From positions 1 through 52,432 of the forward strand of contig CASEYV010000001.1 in NCBI GenBank assembly GCA_949292245.1: 52,432 nucleotides of DNA. Direction: 5' to 3'. Shown in pieces: positions 17,750-26,005 of the stretch; positions within the stretch are counted from its first letter, which is position 1; every line of letters begins with the position of its first letter. The translations under genes and the position numbers were made by a program. The notes under the pieces were generated by a model. The model was not told the DNA's origin. It saw nothing but the letters and a program-made list of their open reading frames with translations, and searched no databases. The DNA comes from an uncultured bacterium (GTDB lineage: Bacteria; Bacillota_I; Bacilli_A; RF39; UBA660).

Positions 17750-18106
17750 TTATTTATTAATATTTTCTTTCCATTGATGGTTTCTTTTAGAATTTCTTTT
17801 CCATGAATTTCTTTCATACCAACTAGAAACTCTTTCTTCATATATCCATCTATCTAAATATATGTAATCTTTTTTATTATATTTAAGATTTATATTATAT
17901 TCTTTTTCATATTCTTTACAATTAATATAATGTTTTTTGGCACAATTATAATTCTTTTTGTGTTGATACCAATGAATATTATAAAAATCTTCTTCATTTA
18001 ATTTTTTATAATATTCTTCTTCATTACAAAATGCAATATATGGATTAGTATAACGTCCAGAATATTTTTTATAAATCCATTTAATTTTATTAAGATTATG
18101 TTTCAT
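17750..18106 (-). CDS. basic Tyr/Lys-rich protein
   Basis: 118 residues from the ATG at 18106 after GGAGATGTCAT; a longer frame upstream lacks a ribosome site. Very rich in Lys, Tyr, Asn and Trp, with repeated YY/KK patterns. Function unknown. Confidence 0.5.
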   Translation of the reverse strand: MKHNLNKIKWIYKKYSGRYTNPYIAFCNEEEYYKKLNEEDFYNIHWYQHKKNYNCAKKHYINCKEYEKEYNINLKYNKKDYIYLDRWIYEERVSSWYERNSWKRNSKRNHQWKENINK

Positions 18107-18173
18107 ATGACATCTCCTGTAAGTTGTTAACTTACTTGATGTCATTCTCCCAATTAAACATATTTCTCTCCGC

Positions 18174-18356
18174 TTAATTTTTAAATTTTTCTAACCAAGC
18201 TACAATTTCATCTCTTTTATTGTAAGCAGTATCATAATCAATGACGGCTTCAAATGTTGCCATAATTGCTACAGTTACATTAAATAACAACTTTACAGCA
18301 AATTGATTAAAATTAATACTAAAATTTTTAATTTTTACCCACAAATTTTTATTCAT
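18174..18356 (-). CDS. small amphipathic protein
   Basis: 60 residues from the ATG at 18356, preceded by ACGGAGATTATTA; the longer open frame upstream only reads through tRNA-Leu and tRNA-His. One hydrophobic helix around residues 17-37. Function unknown. Confidence 0.55.
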   Translation of the reverse strand: MNKNLWVKIKNFSINFNQFAVKLLFNVTVAIMATFEAVIDYDTAYNKRDEIVAWLEKFKN

Positions 18357-18384
18357 TAATAATCTCCGTTGATTAAAATAAAAT

Positions 18385-18460
18385 TGGTAGTCTGGGTGGG
18401 ATTTGAACCCACACTTTACTGATTCTAAGTCAGCTTCCTCTGCCGTTGGGATACCAGACC
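18385..18460 (-). tRNA. tRNA with UAG anticodon (Leu?)
   Basis: The acceptor stem GGTCTGG/CCAGACT, A73 and encoded CCA are clear; the loop CTTAGAA gives anticodon UAG, which reads CUA (Leu). The variable loop is only 5 nt, whereas bacterial tRNA-Leu normally has a long arm. Co-transcribed with tRNA-His. Confidence 0.75.
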
Positions 18461-18462
18461 AT

Positions 18463-18540
18463 TGGGGTGTCGCATGAGGCTCGAACTCACATAAACCAGA
18501 ATCACAATCTGGGGCATTAACCAATTATGCTAACGACACC
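18463..18540 (-). tRNA. tRNA-His(GUG)
   Basis: Loop TTGTGAT gives GUG. The 8-bp acceptor pairs an encoded G-1 with C73, the tRNA-His identity pair. CCA is encoded. Confidence 0.9.
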
Positions 18541-18565
18541 ATCTGTATCTTTATTTATTAACTAT

Positions 18566-18594
18566 ATTATACATATAATAAATTAAGTTGTCAA
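18566..18594 (-). promoter_or_regulatory. sigma70-type promoter for tRNA-His/Leu
   Basis: TTGACA, 17-nt spacer, TATAAT: a perfect consensus 25 nt before tRNA-His. Confidence 0.8.
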
Positions 18595-18611
18595 TAGATT
18601 ATTTTTTATAA

Positions 18612-18896
18612 TTAAAAGAAATTTTTATCAATCCAATCTTCGAATTCTGGTTTCTCTCTTAAAAATGTCTTTACAACGGTTTCAAAATCTAATGAACATT
18701 TAACTAAATCATCTAAATAAGCCCATTGAATATCATCAGAAACTTCATCCCACTTTTGTTCCATAGTGCAAGAAATATCATTGGTACATAATTTATCACG
18801 ATAAAAATATGCTACGATATTAATCTCGCTACCTTTAATAACAATAGACGTATTAGATTTAGGTTTTACTTTTTTTGTATTCCAAATATCAAACAT
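18612..18896 (-). CDS. small protein of unknown function
   Basis: 94 residues, mixed alpha/beta, acidic C-terminal half (VKTFLREKPEFEDWIDKNFF). It overlaps the end of the YqeY-like gene by 8 nt. Not recognised. Confidence 0.5.
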   Translation of the reverse strand: MFDIWNTKKVKPKSNTSIVIKGSEINIVAYFYRDKLCTNDISCTMEQKWDEVSDDIQWAYLDDLVKCSLDFETVVKTFLREKPEFEDWIDKNFF

Positions 18897-19341
18897 TTAA
18901 TATTTCCTTTATACGTTTAGATACATAACCCATATCAACTTGTCCAGAGTAATTTGATTTAAAATATCCCATCAATTTACCCATATCTTTCATAGAATTA
19001 TATCCATTTTTTTCAATTTCTTGCTTAATAACATTATCAATTTCATCATTGGATAATTGTTTTGGTAAAAATTCTTCAAGAATTGAAATTTCCATTTCAT
19101 TTCTTTCAACTAAATCTTGACGACCACCATCAACAAACATTTGAATAGCATCTTTATTTTGTTTAATGAGTTTTTGAATTAATGATAATACATCAGCATC
19201 TGTCAATTCTTTTTGAGAGCTTCTCAATTCAATTTCTTTATTTTTAATTTCCGCTCTCAATGTATTAATTACACGCTTTCTATCTTCATTTTTATTTAAC
19301 ATCGCTTGCTTATAAGCGTTACTAATAATATCTGTAATCAT
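18889..19341 (-). CDS. YqeY/GatB C-terminal-like protein
   Basis: 150 residues and full length for the YqeY family: an N-terminal helical part (AYKQAMLNKNEDRKRVINTL, RAEIKNKEIELR), FLPKQLSNDEI in the middle and MGKLMGYFKSNYSGQVD at the end. The GatB tail domain binds tRNA in the Glu/Asp amidotransferase; free YqeY proteins are thought to bind tRNA. In a genome with so many tRNAs, a tRNA-related role is reasonable but unproven. Confidence 0.8.
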   Translation of the reverse strand: MITDIISNAYKQAMLNKNEDRKRVINTLRAEIKNKEIELRSSQKELTDADVLSLIQKLIKQNKDAIQMFVDGGRQDLVERNEMEISILEEFLPKQLSNDEIDNVIKQEIEKNGYNSMKDMGKLMGYFKSNYSGQVDMGYVSKRIKEILNV

Positions 19342-19352
19342 TTTAATTTCCT

Positions 19353-19451
19353 CTAAATGTCTAATTTATTCAATGTAAATTTTTTAATAAAATAATCATC
19401 AGTATGAATATAAGGAAGTGTATATAATTCTTCTAATTCATGGATTTCCAT
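19353..19451 (-). CDS. possible 32-aa peptide
   Basis: Reads MEIHELEELYTLPYIHTDDY... with a weak ribosome site. It may be a real micro-gene or a leftover of a longer gene; the 19456-19518 stretch before it holds nothing I can identify. Confidence 0.25.
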   Translation of the reverse strand: MEIHELEELYTLPYIHTDDYFIKKFTLNKLDI

Positions 19452-19518
19452 ACATTTTATCAAAATATTCTTGCCCAGCTTCACCTAATGGTTTGATGGA
19501 ACATTAACTTTTATGACT

Positions 19519-20589
19519 TCAAATTCCATATGAAAATACTCCTTTTCTGCACAATGTAGTATATATAGGTTTATTTAAATTCATATCACGAATTAATTTT
19601 GATGGTAAAATATTAGATTCAAATTCTCTTTTATCTATAACATTACCATTTTTATCATAAAATTTAGTTTCAAATATACATTTATTTTTACCAATACAAG
19701 ATGATGTTTTAGTAATAATATGATGAAGATTTGGATTATCGCTTGTTAAAATATATTTAACTGCCACATCTCTTGCCAACAAATTAAGAGATAAATCCGC
19801 TTTTGTTGGGTCTTTAGTCCATGGACTACCACCACCAATAGGTGAATTACCACCATAAAAATCAACAGCTAATTTTCTTCCTGTGATTCCACAATCACCA
19901 ATAGATGAATGGTATGTATATGCTCCTGTGCCATTGACTATTAATCTAAATTCATTGTCGGTATTAAATTGTGGTGTATTTAAAAATTGGTTTATATTAC
20001 TTATAATTAAGTTTTTTTCTTCATCACTTAAGCAAGGAATTGCAACAATAACATCAGTAATTTTATCTTCATCATTAACTGTTATCTGTGTTTTAATATC
20101 TAATCCGCCTAAATTATTTTCTTTTGCTTGATTATATAAGTATGTTCCTAATAAACGAGCATAATATAAATCAACAGGCATGTAATTAGTTTCTGAATTA
20201 TTTTCAGCATATCCAACGAAAATACCTTGGTCTCCCCAACCTTCATTATTAACACCCATAGATATATCAGTTGATTGAATCGATACTTCTGCTGAAAGAG
20301 TAAAATCATTGATATTAAAAGCATAATCTTTCCATTTTTCATTATACTTTTCATCATAACCTATTTCTTTAATAGCTTCTTTGACAAAATTATATAATTC
20401 ATCTTTAGAGAATAGATGTGTAGATGTAATTTCACCACCTAAAAAAACCTTATTATTTTTTATCATTACTTCTAAAGCATATCTAACTTTATCATCTACT
20501 TCTAAATATCTGTCTAAAATATATTCACTAATATAATCAGCCATTTTATCTGGATGACCCAATGAAACCCATTCGCTTGTTCTACTCAT
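19519..20589 (-). CDS. metK: S-adenosylmethionine synthetase
   Basis: 356 residues from the ATG at 20589 after AGTAGGAGATAAT. It makes SAM from methionine and ATP. Signatures: SLGHPDKMADYISE at the N-terminus (ATP/metal site), GWGDQGIFVGYA (the GDQG loop), TGRKLAVDFYGG and GGGSPWTKDPTKAD near residues 240-270. It is shorter than host MetK (about 380-400). A phage copy fits a heavy demand for SAM by the seven radical-SAM enzymes and the methyltransferase in this window. Confidence 0.9.
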   Translation of the reverse strand: MSRTSEWVSLGHPDKMADYISEYILDRYLEVDDKVRYALEVMIKNNKVFLGGEITSTHLFSKDELYNFVKEAIKEIGYDEKYNEKWKDYAFNINDFTLSAEVSIQSTDISMGVNNEGWGDQGIFVGYAENNSETNYMPVDLYYARLLGTYLYNQAKENNLGGLDIKTQITVNDEDKITDVIVAIPCLSDEEKNLIISNINQFLNTPQFNTDNEFRLIVNGTGAYTYHSSIGDCGITGRKLAVDFYGGNSPIGGGSPWTKDPTKADLSLNLLARDVAVKYILTSDNPNLHHIITKTSSCIGKNKCIFETKFYDKNGNVIDKREFESNILPSKLIRDMNLNKPIYTTLCRKGVFSYGI

Positions 20590-20590
20590 A

Positions 20591-21046
20591 TTATCTCCTA
20601 CTATTAATTTTATTTTTAATTTCTTGTTCTTTTTCATCCCAAGATGGTTTATATAATTCATATAAAAATATATCTATATTATTCTTTTTAAGGAATTTTT
20701 TATTTAATAGTAAATTATAATATTCTTTTTTTAATTTATAAGGTGGATTGATAACATATTTAAATGCTTTCCAATTATCAACACATATTTTTTTAACTAT
20801 CCAATATTCTAATTCATCTTGCCATAAAAACGGATGAATATATCCTGAAAATCTTTTTTTAAATGAATATGCGTAATCAATTAAATGTGTAGATGGTTGA
20901 ATAATCCATCTTATATAATGAATATTATATTTAATTTTATTTTTTAATAATTCTGTGTTAGATAATGTATGGCATATTTTGTCATACAATCCATCTTTTA
21001 TTCCAAAATTATCATTCCAATGCGTATTATATATTTTTATTTTCAT
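20591..21046 (-). CDS. unknown protein between MetK and dNMP kinase
   Basis: 151 residues, rich in Lys/Tyr/Trp (HYIRWIIQPSTHLIDYAYSF, SGYIHPFLWQDELEYWIVKK). It nearly abuts both neighbours. Not recognised. Confidence 0.55.
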   Translation of the reverse strand: MKIKIYNTHWNDNFGIKDGLYDKICHTLSNTELLKNKIKYNIHYIRWIIQPSTHLIDYAYSFKKRFSGYIHPFLWQDELEYWIVKKICVDNWKAFKYVINPPYKLKKEYYNLLLNKKFLKKNNIDIFLYELYKPSWDEKEQEIKNKINSRR

Positions 21047-21048
21047 AA

Positions 21049-21933
21049 TTACCTATTAAACCATATAACATGTGTGAATAAACTATTATTTAATATTTTT
21101 TCTTTGCAATATTGAACTTGGCTTGGCATAATATCTTCTGACAAATAATATCCATTTTCATCACCTAAATATCCAATACCATCATAATCAATAAAGCATC
21201 CAGATTCAACATTTTCAATAAATTCTTGAACCGACATAACATCATCATCTTTTTCATATTTTTTATACATAGATGGTTCAATTTTATAATCTTCTTCCAT
21301 TACTTTAAATACTTCATTTCTTAAATCTTTTATTGAACTATGATTTTCGAAAATGTGGGTTGGTTTATCATATCCTACCCATTTCCATTCTGATTCATGA
21401 ATATTTGAAATTTCAGGAACATAATATGGAATATCATATTCAAGATTTTCTCTATTTTGATTCCAAGATTCTACTTTTCTAAACCAATCAGGTAATGTTC
21501 CTCTTTCAACTCTCCAAATTTCACCACCAATACTTTTAATCATTTCAATTTCATTTGGAAATCTTACATCAGTAATAACAATATTTTTCTTAGAATTTAA
21601 AATTTTTCTTTCTAAGCAATCAACCCAAATATTTTGATGTAATTGATTTCTTAAAAGATTTGTTCCTAAAAATTGTAAAGCATATCTTGGTGTAAAATCT
21701 TTACCCATTTTCTTTGACCAGAATTCATCTGGTTGTTCTCTTTTTGCTCTATCTTCTGGTGTTTCACCAGCTAACATTTTTCTATCCATACCAAATAACA
21801 ATGCGGTAACATCTTTTAAATGAGAAGCGAATGACATTTTTTCCCAATCTTTAAAATTATTTGTAATAATATCACCGATTGTATCTTTTCCAGAACCAGC
21901 TAATCCTGTAATACCTATAATTCTTTTATTCAT
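21049..21933 (-). CDS. deoxynucleoside monophosphate kinase-like protein
   Basis: 294 residues. The P-loop GLAGSGKDT (residues of about 9-17) is followed by MSFASHLKDV, then RYALQFLGTNLLRN, VITDVRFPNE and GGEIWRVERG, the layout of T4 gp1-type dNMP kinases, which phosphorylate dNMPs for phage DNA synthesis. The last 100 residues are a family-unrelated acidic extension. Confidence 0.8.
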   Translation of the reverse strand: MNKRIIGITGLAGSGKDTIGDIITNNFKDWEKMSFASHLKDVTALLFGMDRKMLAGETPEDRAKREQPDEFWSKKMGKDFTPRYALQFLGTNLLRNQLHQNIWVDCLERKILNSKKNIVITDVRFPNEIEMIKSIGGEIWRVERGTLPDWFRKVESWNQNRENLEYDIPYYVPEISNIHESEWKWVGYDKPTHIFENHSSIKDLRNEVFKVMEEDYKIEPSMYKKYEKDDDVMSVQEFIENVESGCFIDYDGIGYLGDENGYYLSEDIMPSQVQYCKEKILNNSLFTHVIWFNR

Positions 21934-21935
21934 AA

Positions 21936-22223
21936 TTAATCCTCACAATAATTTTCAATGTATTCATTTTGGCATTTAGTAATACCATCTGTTATTACAG
22001 ATTCTAATTCCCATGACCTAATATTGTCCATAATATTTTTAGATATATATTCAGCTACCTCACGAACTTTCTCTGCAGATAAAGGTTTAGACATTGCAAT
22101 TTTATAATTATTTAAATCATCTATAAAATCTTTCCAAAAGTATTCATCCGTTATAATTGCAACTTTTTGACCATCATTTTCAACAAATAATTGTCCAGAA
22201 GAATCTCCAACAATTTTAAGCAT
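21936..22223 (-). CDS. unknown small protein
   Basis: 95 residues from the ATG at 22223 (TATGGAGTTATT before it). N-terminal beta strands (MLKIVGDSSGQLFVEND), helical C-terminus. It precedes the dNMP kinase by 2 nt. Function unknown. Confidence 0.55.
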   Translation of the reverse strand: MLKIVGDSSGQLFVENDGQKVAIITDEYFWKDFIDDLNNYKIAMSKPLSAEKVREVAEYISKNIMDNIRSWELESVITDGITKCQNEYIENYCED

Positions 22224-22326
22224 AATAACTCCATAAAAAATAATATCACTTTTAATCTGTATCTTAAATGATACTTGTAACTTCAATATTATATAAACTA
22301 ATATATCACATCATTCTATTAATTAA

Positions 22327-22355
22327 AATATAATATTGTTCATAAGCATTGTCAA
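22327..22355 (-). promoter_or_regulatory. sigma70-type promoter
   Basis: TTGACA, 17-nt spacer, TATATT on the minus strand; the 22287-22409 gap holds this and no gene. It would drive the dNMP kinase, unknown gene and metK run. Confidence 0.6.
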
Positions 22356-22409
22356 ATTTATGATGTGGATATGGCGACAATGGTGATATACCTATACTAT
22401 AACTTTAAA

Positions 22410-22736
22410 TTAAAATAATCTCAAATATAATCCTGTAGTTTGCTCAAAAATATTGATTAAATCATCACAATAAACATCATCAATTTCATTGAGAACTTTA
22501 CCAGTTCTGCCTAAAAATTGCATAACATAAGTATCTTTACCTTCCTCATAAATAACTCTTAAAGATTTAATTTTAGGATTCATTTTAAATTTAAATGCCA
22601 TAAAAGGTTGAGTAAAACCTCTATAATCAATCGGACCATAAGTAAATGAATTAGCTCCTACCATAGCTTTCAAACGACTAGCACCACCCATTTGTTGAAT
22701 AATAGTTTCTGCAATTTGTTGACCATACATAGACAT
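22410..22736 (-). CDS. small conserved-looking phage protein
   Basis: 108 residues: MGGASRLKAMVGANSFTYG, then FMAFKFKMNPKIKSLRVIYE and DTYVMQFLGRTG. This pattern recalls small phage proteins of unknown function. No motif for activity. Confidence 0.55.
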   Translation of the reverse strand: MSMYGQQIAETIIQQMGGASRLKAMVGANSFTYGPIDYRGFTQPFMAFKFKMNPKIKSLRVIYEEGKDTYVMQFLGRTGKVLNEIDDVYCDDLINIFEQTTGLYLRLF

Positions 22737-22771
22737 TTTAATTACCTTTCATTGATTAACTTGATGTAAGT

Positions 22772-22799
22772 AATATATCATAAAAATAACTATTGTCAA
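22772..22799 (-). promoter_or_regulatory. sigma70-type promoter
   Basis: TTGACA, 16-nt spacer, TATATT before the 22410-22736 gene. Confidence 0.65.
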
Positions 22800-22829
22800 C
22801 AAAAAAGGAGCTTTAAAGCTCCTTTTTTT
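22800..22829. terminator. terminator after flotillin-like gene
   Basis: AAAAAAGGAGCTTT pairs with AAAGCTCCTTTTTT: a 14-bp stem with T tract, overlapping the flotillin stop codon. Confidence 0.85.
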
Positions 22830-24267
22830 AAAGTTTAGTATCTATTTTATCAAGATTCTTTAAAAGTTCTTTTTGACTTTTAGAAGAAGTTTTTGCGTTT
22901 GGAACAATCTTTTCAATTACAGACTTTCCAATCGGCGAACTTGCCAATGATTCCAAAGCCCCAGCGATATTCAAACCACCTTGTGGTGAAAAAATATCGG
23001 TTACTTTATTAATAGCACTTGGAACATCATTTGACATTGTATTAATCTTAATGTCAGCTTTACCCAAGTTTTTAGCTTGTTCAATACCAACTTCACAAAT
23101 AGCTTTGATTTGTTCAAGTTGAATAAGATAATTTTGATATCCTTGGTTATCACCAATTTCTCTTGCCAATTCAATTTGAGCATTTACAGGAGCTAATTCC
23201 ATAAGTTTCTTAGCTTCAGCTTCTGCTTTACCCTTTGCTTCAATACCTTCAGCTTCTTTAAGACTCATAGCCAAATCAGCTTCTGCTTTCAATTCAATTT
23301 GACGCTTTTCAGCCATAGCATTCAATTCAATTTGTTCTTTATTAGCTTCGGCATTCTTAATTGTTACAGCTTTTACTTCATCAGCTTTAACAATGTTAGC
23401 TTCTTTATTAATTTCAGCTTGACGAAGTTGAGCAACCTTAACTACTTCCATTTCTTTTTCTTTAGTAATTTTGGCTTGTTCTTTAATATCTTGGTCAGCT
23501 TTTTCTTTTGCAATACCTACTTCACGAGCTACAATAGCTTGTTTCATACCAACTTGCTGTTTAGCTTCTTCTTCTTTTAATTGAACAGCTTGTCTAGCTT
23601 CAATTTCAGCTTCACTTGCTTTCTTTTGGTTCATAGCAACTTCAGTTCTTGATTGCATTTCAATTTCAGAAGATTTCTTAGCCATAATATTAGCAATTAC
23701 TTGGCTATCACGAGAATCTCTTACATCCATCAATTCAATATTCTTAACAGCTACTACACCCCATTCTTTAAGTTGTTCACGAACTGATTCAGTAAATTGC
23801 TGACCATAAGTTGAACGCTGACTCATAATATCTTCCAATTTAGCATTAGCCATAATTGAACGAACAGCACCTTTAACAATATTAGTAATTTGGTCTTTCA
23901 ATTCAATAATGTTCTGAATTCTTGATGCAGCTTTATTAGAATCATTAACACGGAAATAAGCCATAATATCTACGAGGAACGGAAGTCTATCCAAATCATA
24001 TGCTTCATAATTTTCCAACTTAATAGAAAATACAGACAAAGGCAAAGTCGTAAAAGTTACACCAAGATATGGCATCCATTCTGGGAACTTGTAATACACA
24101 TTACCATTAATATTTTCCTCACCATCTTTAACAACTTTACCATAAGAAATGGTTTTATTTCCACGCTGAACAATGTGAACTTCATTTGTCGGAACAACGA
24201 CACGCAAAGTCAACATATATGCACCCAATGCAATTACCATCAATGCAACAATACCTAATCCAATCAT
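22828..24267 (-). CDS. flotillin-like SPFH-domain protein
   Basis: 479 residues. One N-terminal membrane span (GLGIVALMVIALGAYMLTLRV), an SPFH/band-7 domain (residues of about 25-200, NEVHIVQRGNKTISYGKVV and FRVNDSNKAASRI), then a long Ala/Glu/Lys heptad-rich coiled coil (about 205-380, with EAEIEARQAVQLKEEEAKQQ-type repeats) and a flexible tail. Flotillins oligomerise on membranes and organise microdomains. The coding sequence is less AT-extreme than its neighbours, which may point to transfer from a host. A phage role is unknown. Confidence 0.85.
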   Translation of the reverse strand: MIGLGIVALMVIALGAYMLTLRVVVPTNEVHIVQRGNKTISYGKVVKDGEENINGNVYYKFPEWMPYLGVTFTTLPLSVFSIKLENYEAYDLDRLPFLVDIMAYFRVNDSNKAASRIQNIIELKDQITNIVKGAVRSIMANAKLEDIMSQRSTYGQQFTESVREQLKEWGVVAVKNIELMDVRDSRDSQVIANIMAKKSSEIEMQSRTEVAMNQKKASEAEIEARQAVQLKEEEAKQQVGMKQAIVAREVGIAKEKADQDIKEQAKITKEKEMEVVKVAQLRQAEINKEANIVKADEVKAVTIKNAEANKEQIELNAMAEKRQIELKAEADLAMSLKEAEGIEAKGKAEAEAKKLMELAPVNAQIELAREIGDNQGYQNYLIQLEQIKAICEVGIEQAKNLGKADIKINTMSNDVPSAINKVTDIFSPQGGLNIAGALESLASSPIGKSVIEKIVPNAKTSSKSQKELLKNLDKIDTKL

Positions 24268-24320
24268 ATATTTTTCTCCAAATTTAAGTTATATCAATAT
24301 AAAATTCAAATTACTTATTC

Positions 24321-24349
24321 AGTATAATAATAAAAATAAATTATGTCAA
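24321..24349 (-). promoter_or_regulatory. sigma70-type promoter for flotillin-like gene
   Basis: TTGACA, 17-nt spacer, TATACT, about 45 nt before the SPFH start codon. Confidence 0.7.
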
Positions 24350-24600
24350 TGATTATTTTTTAATTCAGCTAACTTATTTAAAAATCTCATTAATTGAACT
24401 TTATCACAATCAAGTAAATCATTGATATTTTTATATCCCATATGATTAATTAAATCATGATAGCAACCTTCACAAACTTCTACACCAAAAAGATTATATA
24501 AAGGTTCATCTTCTGTTTCATTAGGACATAAAAAGCATTTACCTTTTTTATTTAAATTATCTTTTTCAGTATTAGTTTTTTTCTTAAAAATATTAAACAT
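24346..24600 (-). CDS. small zinc-finger protein
   Basis: 84 residues from the ATG at 24600 (ATTGGAGAAAAATTA before it). CFLCPNETE and VCEGCYHDL form a CXXC pair typical of a treble-clef-like zinc site. Lys-rich N-terminus. Function unknown. Confidence 0.55.
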   Translation of the reverse strand: MFNIFKKKTNTEKDNLNKKGKCFLCPNETEDEPLYNLFGVEVCEGCYHDLINHMGYKNINDLLDCDKVQLMRFLNKLAELKNNH

Positions 24601-24629
24601 TAATTTTTCTCCAATATGAATTAATAAAA

Positions 24630-24656
24630 AATCTCCATTTATATAAATGGAGATTA
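24630..24656 (-). terminator. hairpin after tRNA-Cys
   Basis: AATCTCCATTTATATAAATGGAGATT folds into a stem followed by T6 on the minus strand. It overlaps the -10 box of the promoter at 24651-24679. Confidence 0.65.
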
Positions 24657-24679
24657 CAATAAGAAACAAATTATGTCAA
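24651..24679 (-). promoter_or_regulatory. sigma70-type promoter
   Basis: TTGACA, 17-nt spacer, TAATCT just before the zinc-finger gene at 24346; a weak -10. Confidence 0.5.
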
Positions 24680-24689
24680 TAAAAAATTT

Positions 24690-24778
24690 TGGAAGTCTGT
24701 GTGGGAATCGAACCCACGTCATTCTTTACGAACATACGGTTTTGCAGACCGTTGCATTAGCCATTCTGCCACCAGACT
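24690..24778 (-). tRNA. tRNA-Cys(GCA)
   Basis: Stem ACGGT/ACCGT around loop CTGCAAA gives GCA; T73 and CCA encoded. The variable region is about 18 nt, unusually long for Cys. Confidence 0.85.
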
Positions 24779-24784
24779 TATAAG

Positions 24785-24858
24785 TGGAGCAGGTGAGGAA
24801 TTCTGCCATCCCATTATCAGTTTGGAAAACTGAAGTCCTTCTTTTGAACGACACCTGC
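24785..24858 (-). tRNA. tRNA-Gly(UCC) with odd T loop
   Basis: Acceptor GCAGGTG/CACCTGC, U73 and CCA are intact; loop TTTCCAA gives UCC. The T loop is GGCAGAA-like and lacks the usual TTCRANT. The next tRNA-Gly has the same loop. The nuclease gene starting at 25563 ends inside this tRNA. Confidence 0.75.
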
Positions 24859-25563
24859 ATCATATAATTCATAAAAATTATTACTATGTTTAGTAAATCT
24901 TTTATTATATTTATTAGCAATATATTCAAATATATCAATTAAATCATCATAATACAATATTTTAATTGGTTTATTTACAGATTTTAATTTAATATCATTT
25001 ATTTCTCTGTAATAATTTTTAATTTCAACAATTTCACCATTAACTTCAAAATCAGGATGATATTTATGTTTCTTTCCATTGTATTCATATTCAAATGTTT
25101 CTTCACATCTTTTAATATTAATATTATGGTCTAAACAATAAATTAAATAAGCCAATTCATAAGTTGAATCACAATAAATTCCTTTGTAATATCCATGTTT
25201 ACCACGACAAGAAAATGGTACATATCCACCAATTACATAGTTTTTTGTTTCTTTTAACGTAGCAGAACATAATTTGTACCTGCACTTTTTACTACAAGTT
25301 TTATATTTTCTTTTTTCAAAAGAAATTATTTTATTACAAATAGGACATATTTTAGGATTTTTATAATATTCTTTTTTAATATCTATTAATTTACCATTAA
25401 TATATTTTTTACCTTGTAATTTTAAACTTAATTTTTTATTAATAGTTTTTCTTTTTAATTTAGAATTATTAGTATTGGCACATTTACGACAACAAAAATC
25501 TCCATTAGACCATTTACTATATTTTTCAGTAAATTCTTTATTACAATTTTTACATTTATACAT
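24817..25563 (-). CDS. PD-(D/E)XK-type homing endonuclease, likely
   Basis: 248 residues. The N-terminal half carries zinc knuckles (CKNCNKEFTEKYS, FCCRKCANTN, CPICNKI, CSKKCRYKLC) for DNA contact. The C-terminal half has YCDSTYELAYLIY, FEYEYNGKKHKYHPDFEVNGEIVEIKN; the E...PDF...VEIK pattern is that of a PD-(D/E)XK nuclease with homing-type architecture. It sits between two tRNA-Gly genes and its last codons overlap tRNA-Gly(UCC), a typical landing place for such selfish genes. Confidence 0.7.
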   Translation of the reverse strand: MYKCKNCNKEFTEKYSKWSNGDFCCRKCANTNNSKLKRKTINKKLSLKLQGKKYINGKLIDIKKEYYKNPKICPICNKIISFEKRKYKTCSKKCRYKLCSATLKETKNYVIGGYVPFSCRGKHGYYKGIYCDSTYELAYLIYCLDHNINIKRCEETFEYEYNGKKHKYHPDFEVNGEIVEIKNYYREINDIKLKSVNKPIKILYYDDLIDIFEYIANKYNKRFTKHSNNFYELYDAGVVQKKDFSFPN

Positions 25564-25590
25564 TTTTTTGAATTATCTTTCATAAGAAAA

Positions 25591-25664
25591 TGGTGCGGCT
25601 TAACGGTTCTGCCCCGATGTCTAAACATTGGCAATGTTTCATTCTACTATTAAACTAAAGCCTC
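25591..25664 (-). tRNA. tRNA-Gly(GCC) with odd T loop
   Basis: Anticodon stem AAACA/TGTTT with loop TTGCCAA gives GCC; D loop AATAGTA; acceptor GAGGCTT/AAGCCGC has one mismatch. The T loop is GGCAGAA, as in tRNA-Gly(UCC), instead of TTCRANT. CCA encoded. Confidence 0.7.
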
Positions 25665-25879
25665 ATAAGTTAGTTTATGATTATATAATGCTTTGTTCAT
25701 CTATGTTCTCGCCTTGGGTAGAGTTAGGCTTATATAGCTATTATTAAATAGCCCCCACATTTCGGATATCACAGCTTACCTAATGAAACACCTATTAGCT
25801 CTTTGGGTGATTACCCCTATCATCTGTGTATTAGACTTACTTATATAATCGTTAGCATAGACTAACTTAAACTATAAAT
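25665..25879 (-). ncRNA. structured spacer between tRNA-Trp and tRNA-Gly
   Basis: No gene. The ends pair (AAGTTAG/CTAACTT and GATTATATAA/TTATATAATC), and inner hairpins include GCTATT-TAAT-AATAGC. It may be a small RNA or an interrupted tRNA relic; I cannot name a family. Confidence 0.35.
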
Positions 25880-25954
25880 TGGCAGGAGCACTAGGATTCG
25901 AACCCAGAACGTTGGTTTTGGAGACCAAAATGATAACCATTTCACCATACTCCT
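25880..25954 (-). tRNA. tRNA-Trp(CCA)
   Basis: Loop CTCCAAA gives CCA; acceptor AGGAGTA/TGCTCCT, G73, encoded CCA and normal TTCGAAT T loop. Confidence 0.9.
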
Positions 25955-25976
25955 ATTAGTATTTTTATTTATTATT

Positions 25977-26005
25977 ATAATAAAGTTTTTATTTAATAAT
26001 GTCAA
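25977..26005 (-). promoter_or_regulatory. sigma70-type promoter for tRNA-Trp
   Basis: TTGACA, 17-nt spacer, TATTAT, 20 nt upstream of tRNA-Trp; it lies over the 3' end of the Tpt1-like gene. Confidence 0.65.

Noticed and set aside
25665-25879. tmRNA
   Set aside because: No paired tRNA-like ends for this stretch and no tag reading frame; the CCA-ended part belongs to tRNA-Gly(GCC).
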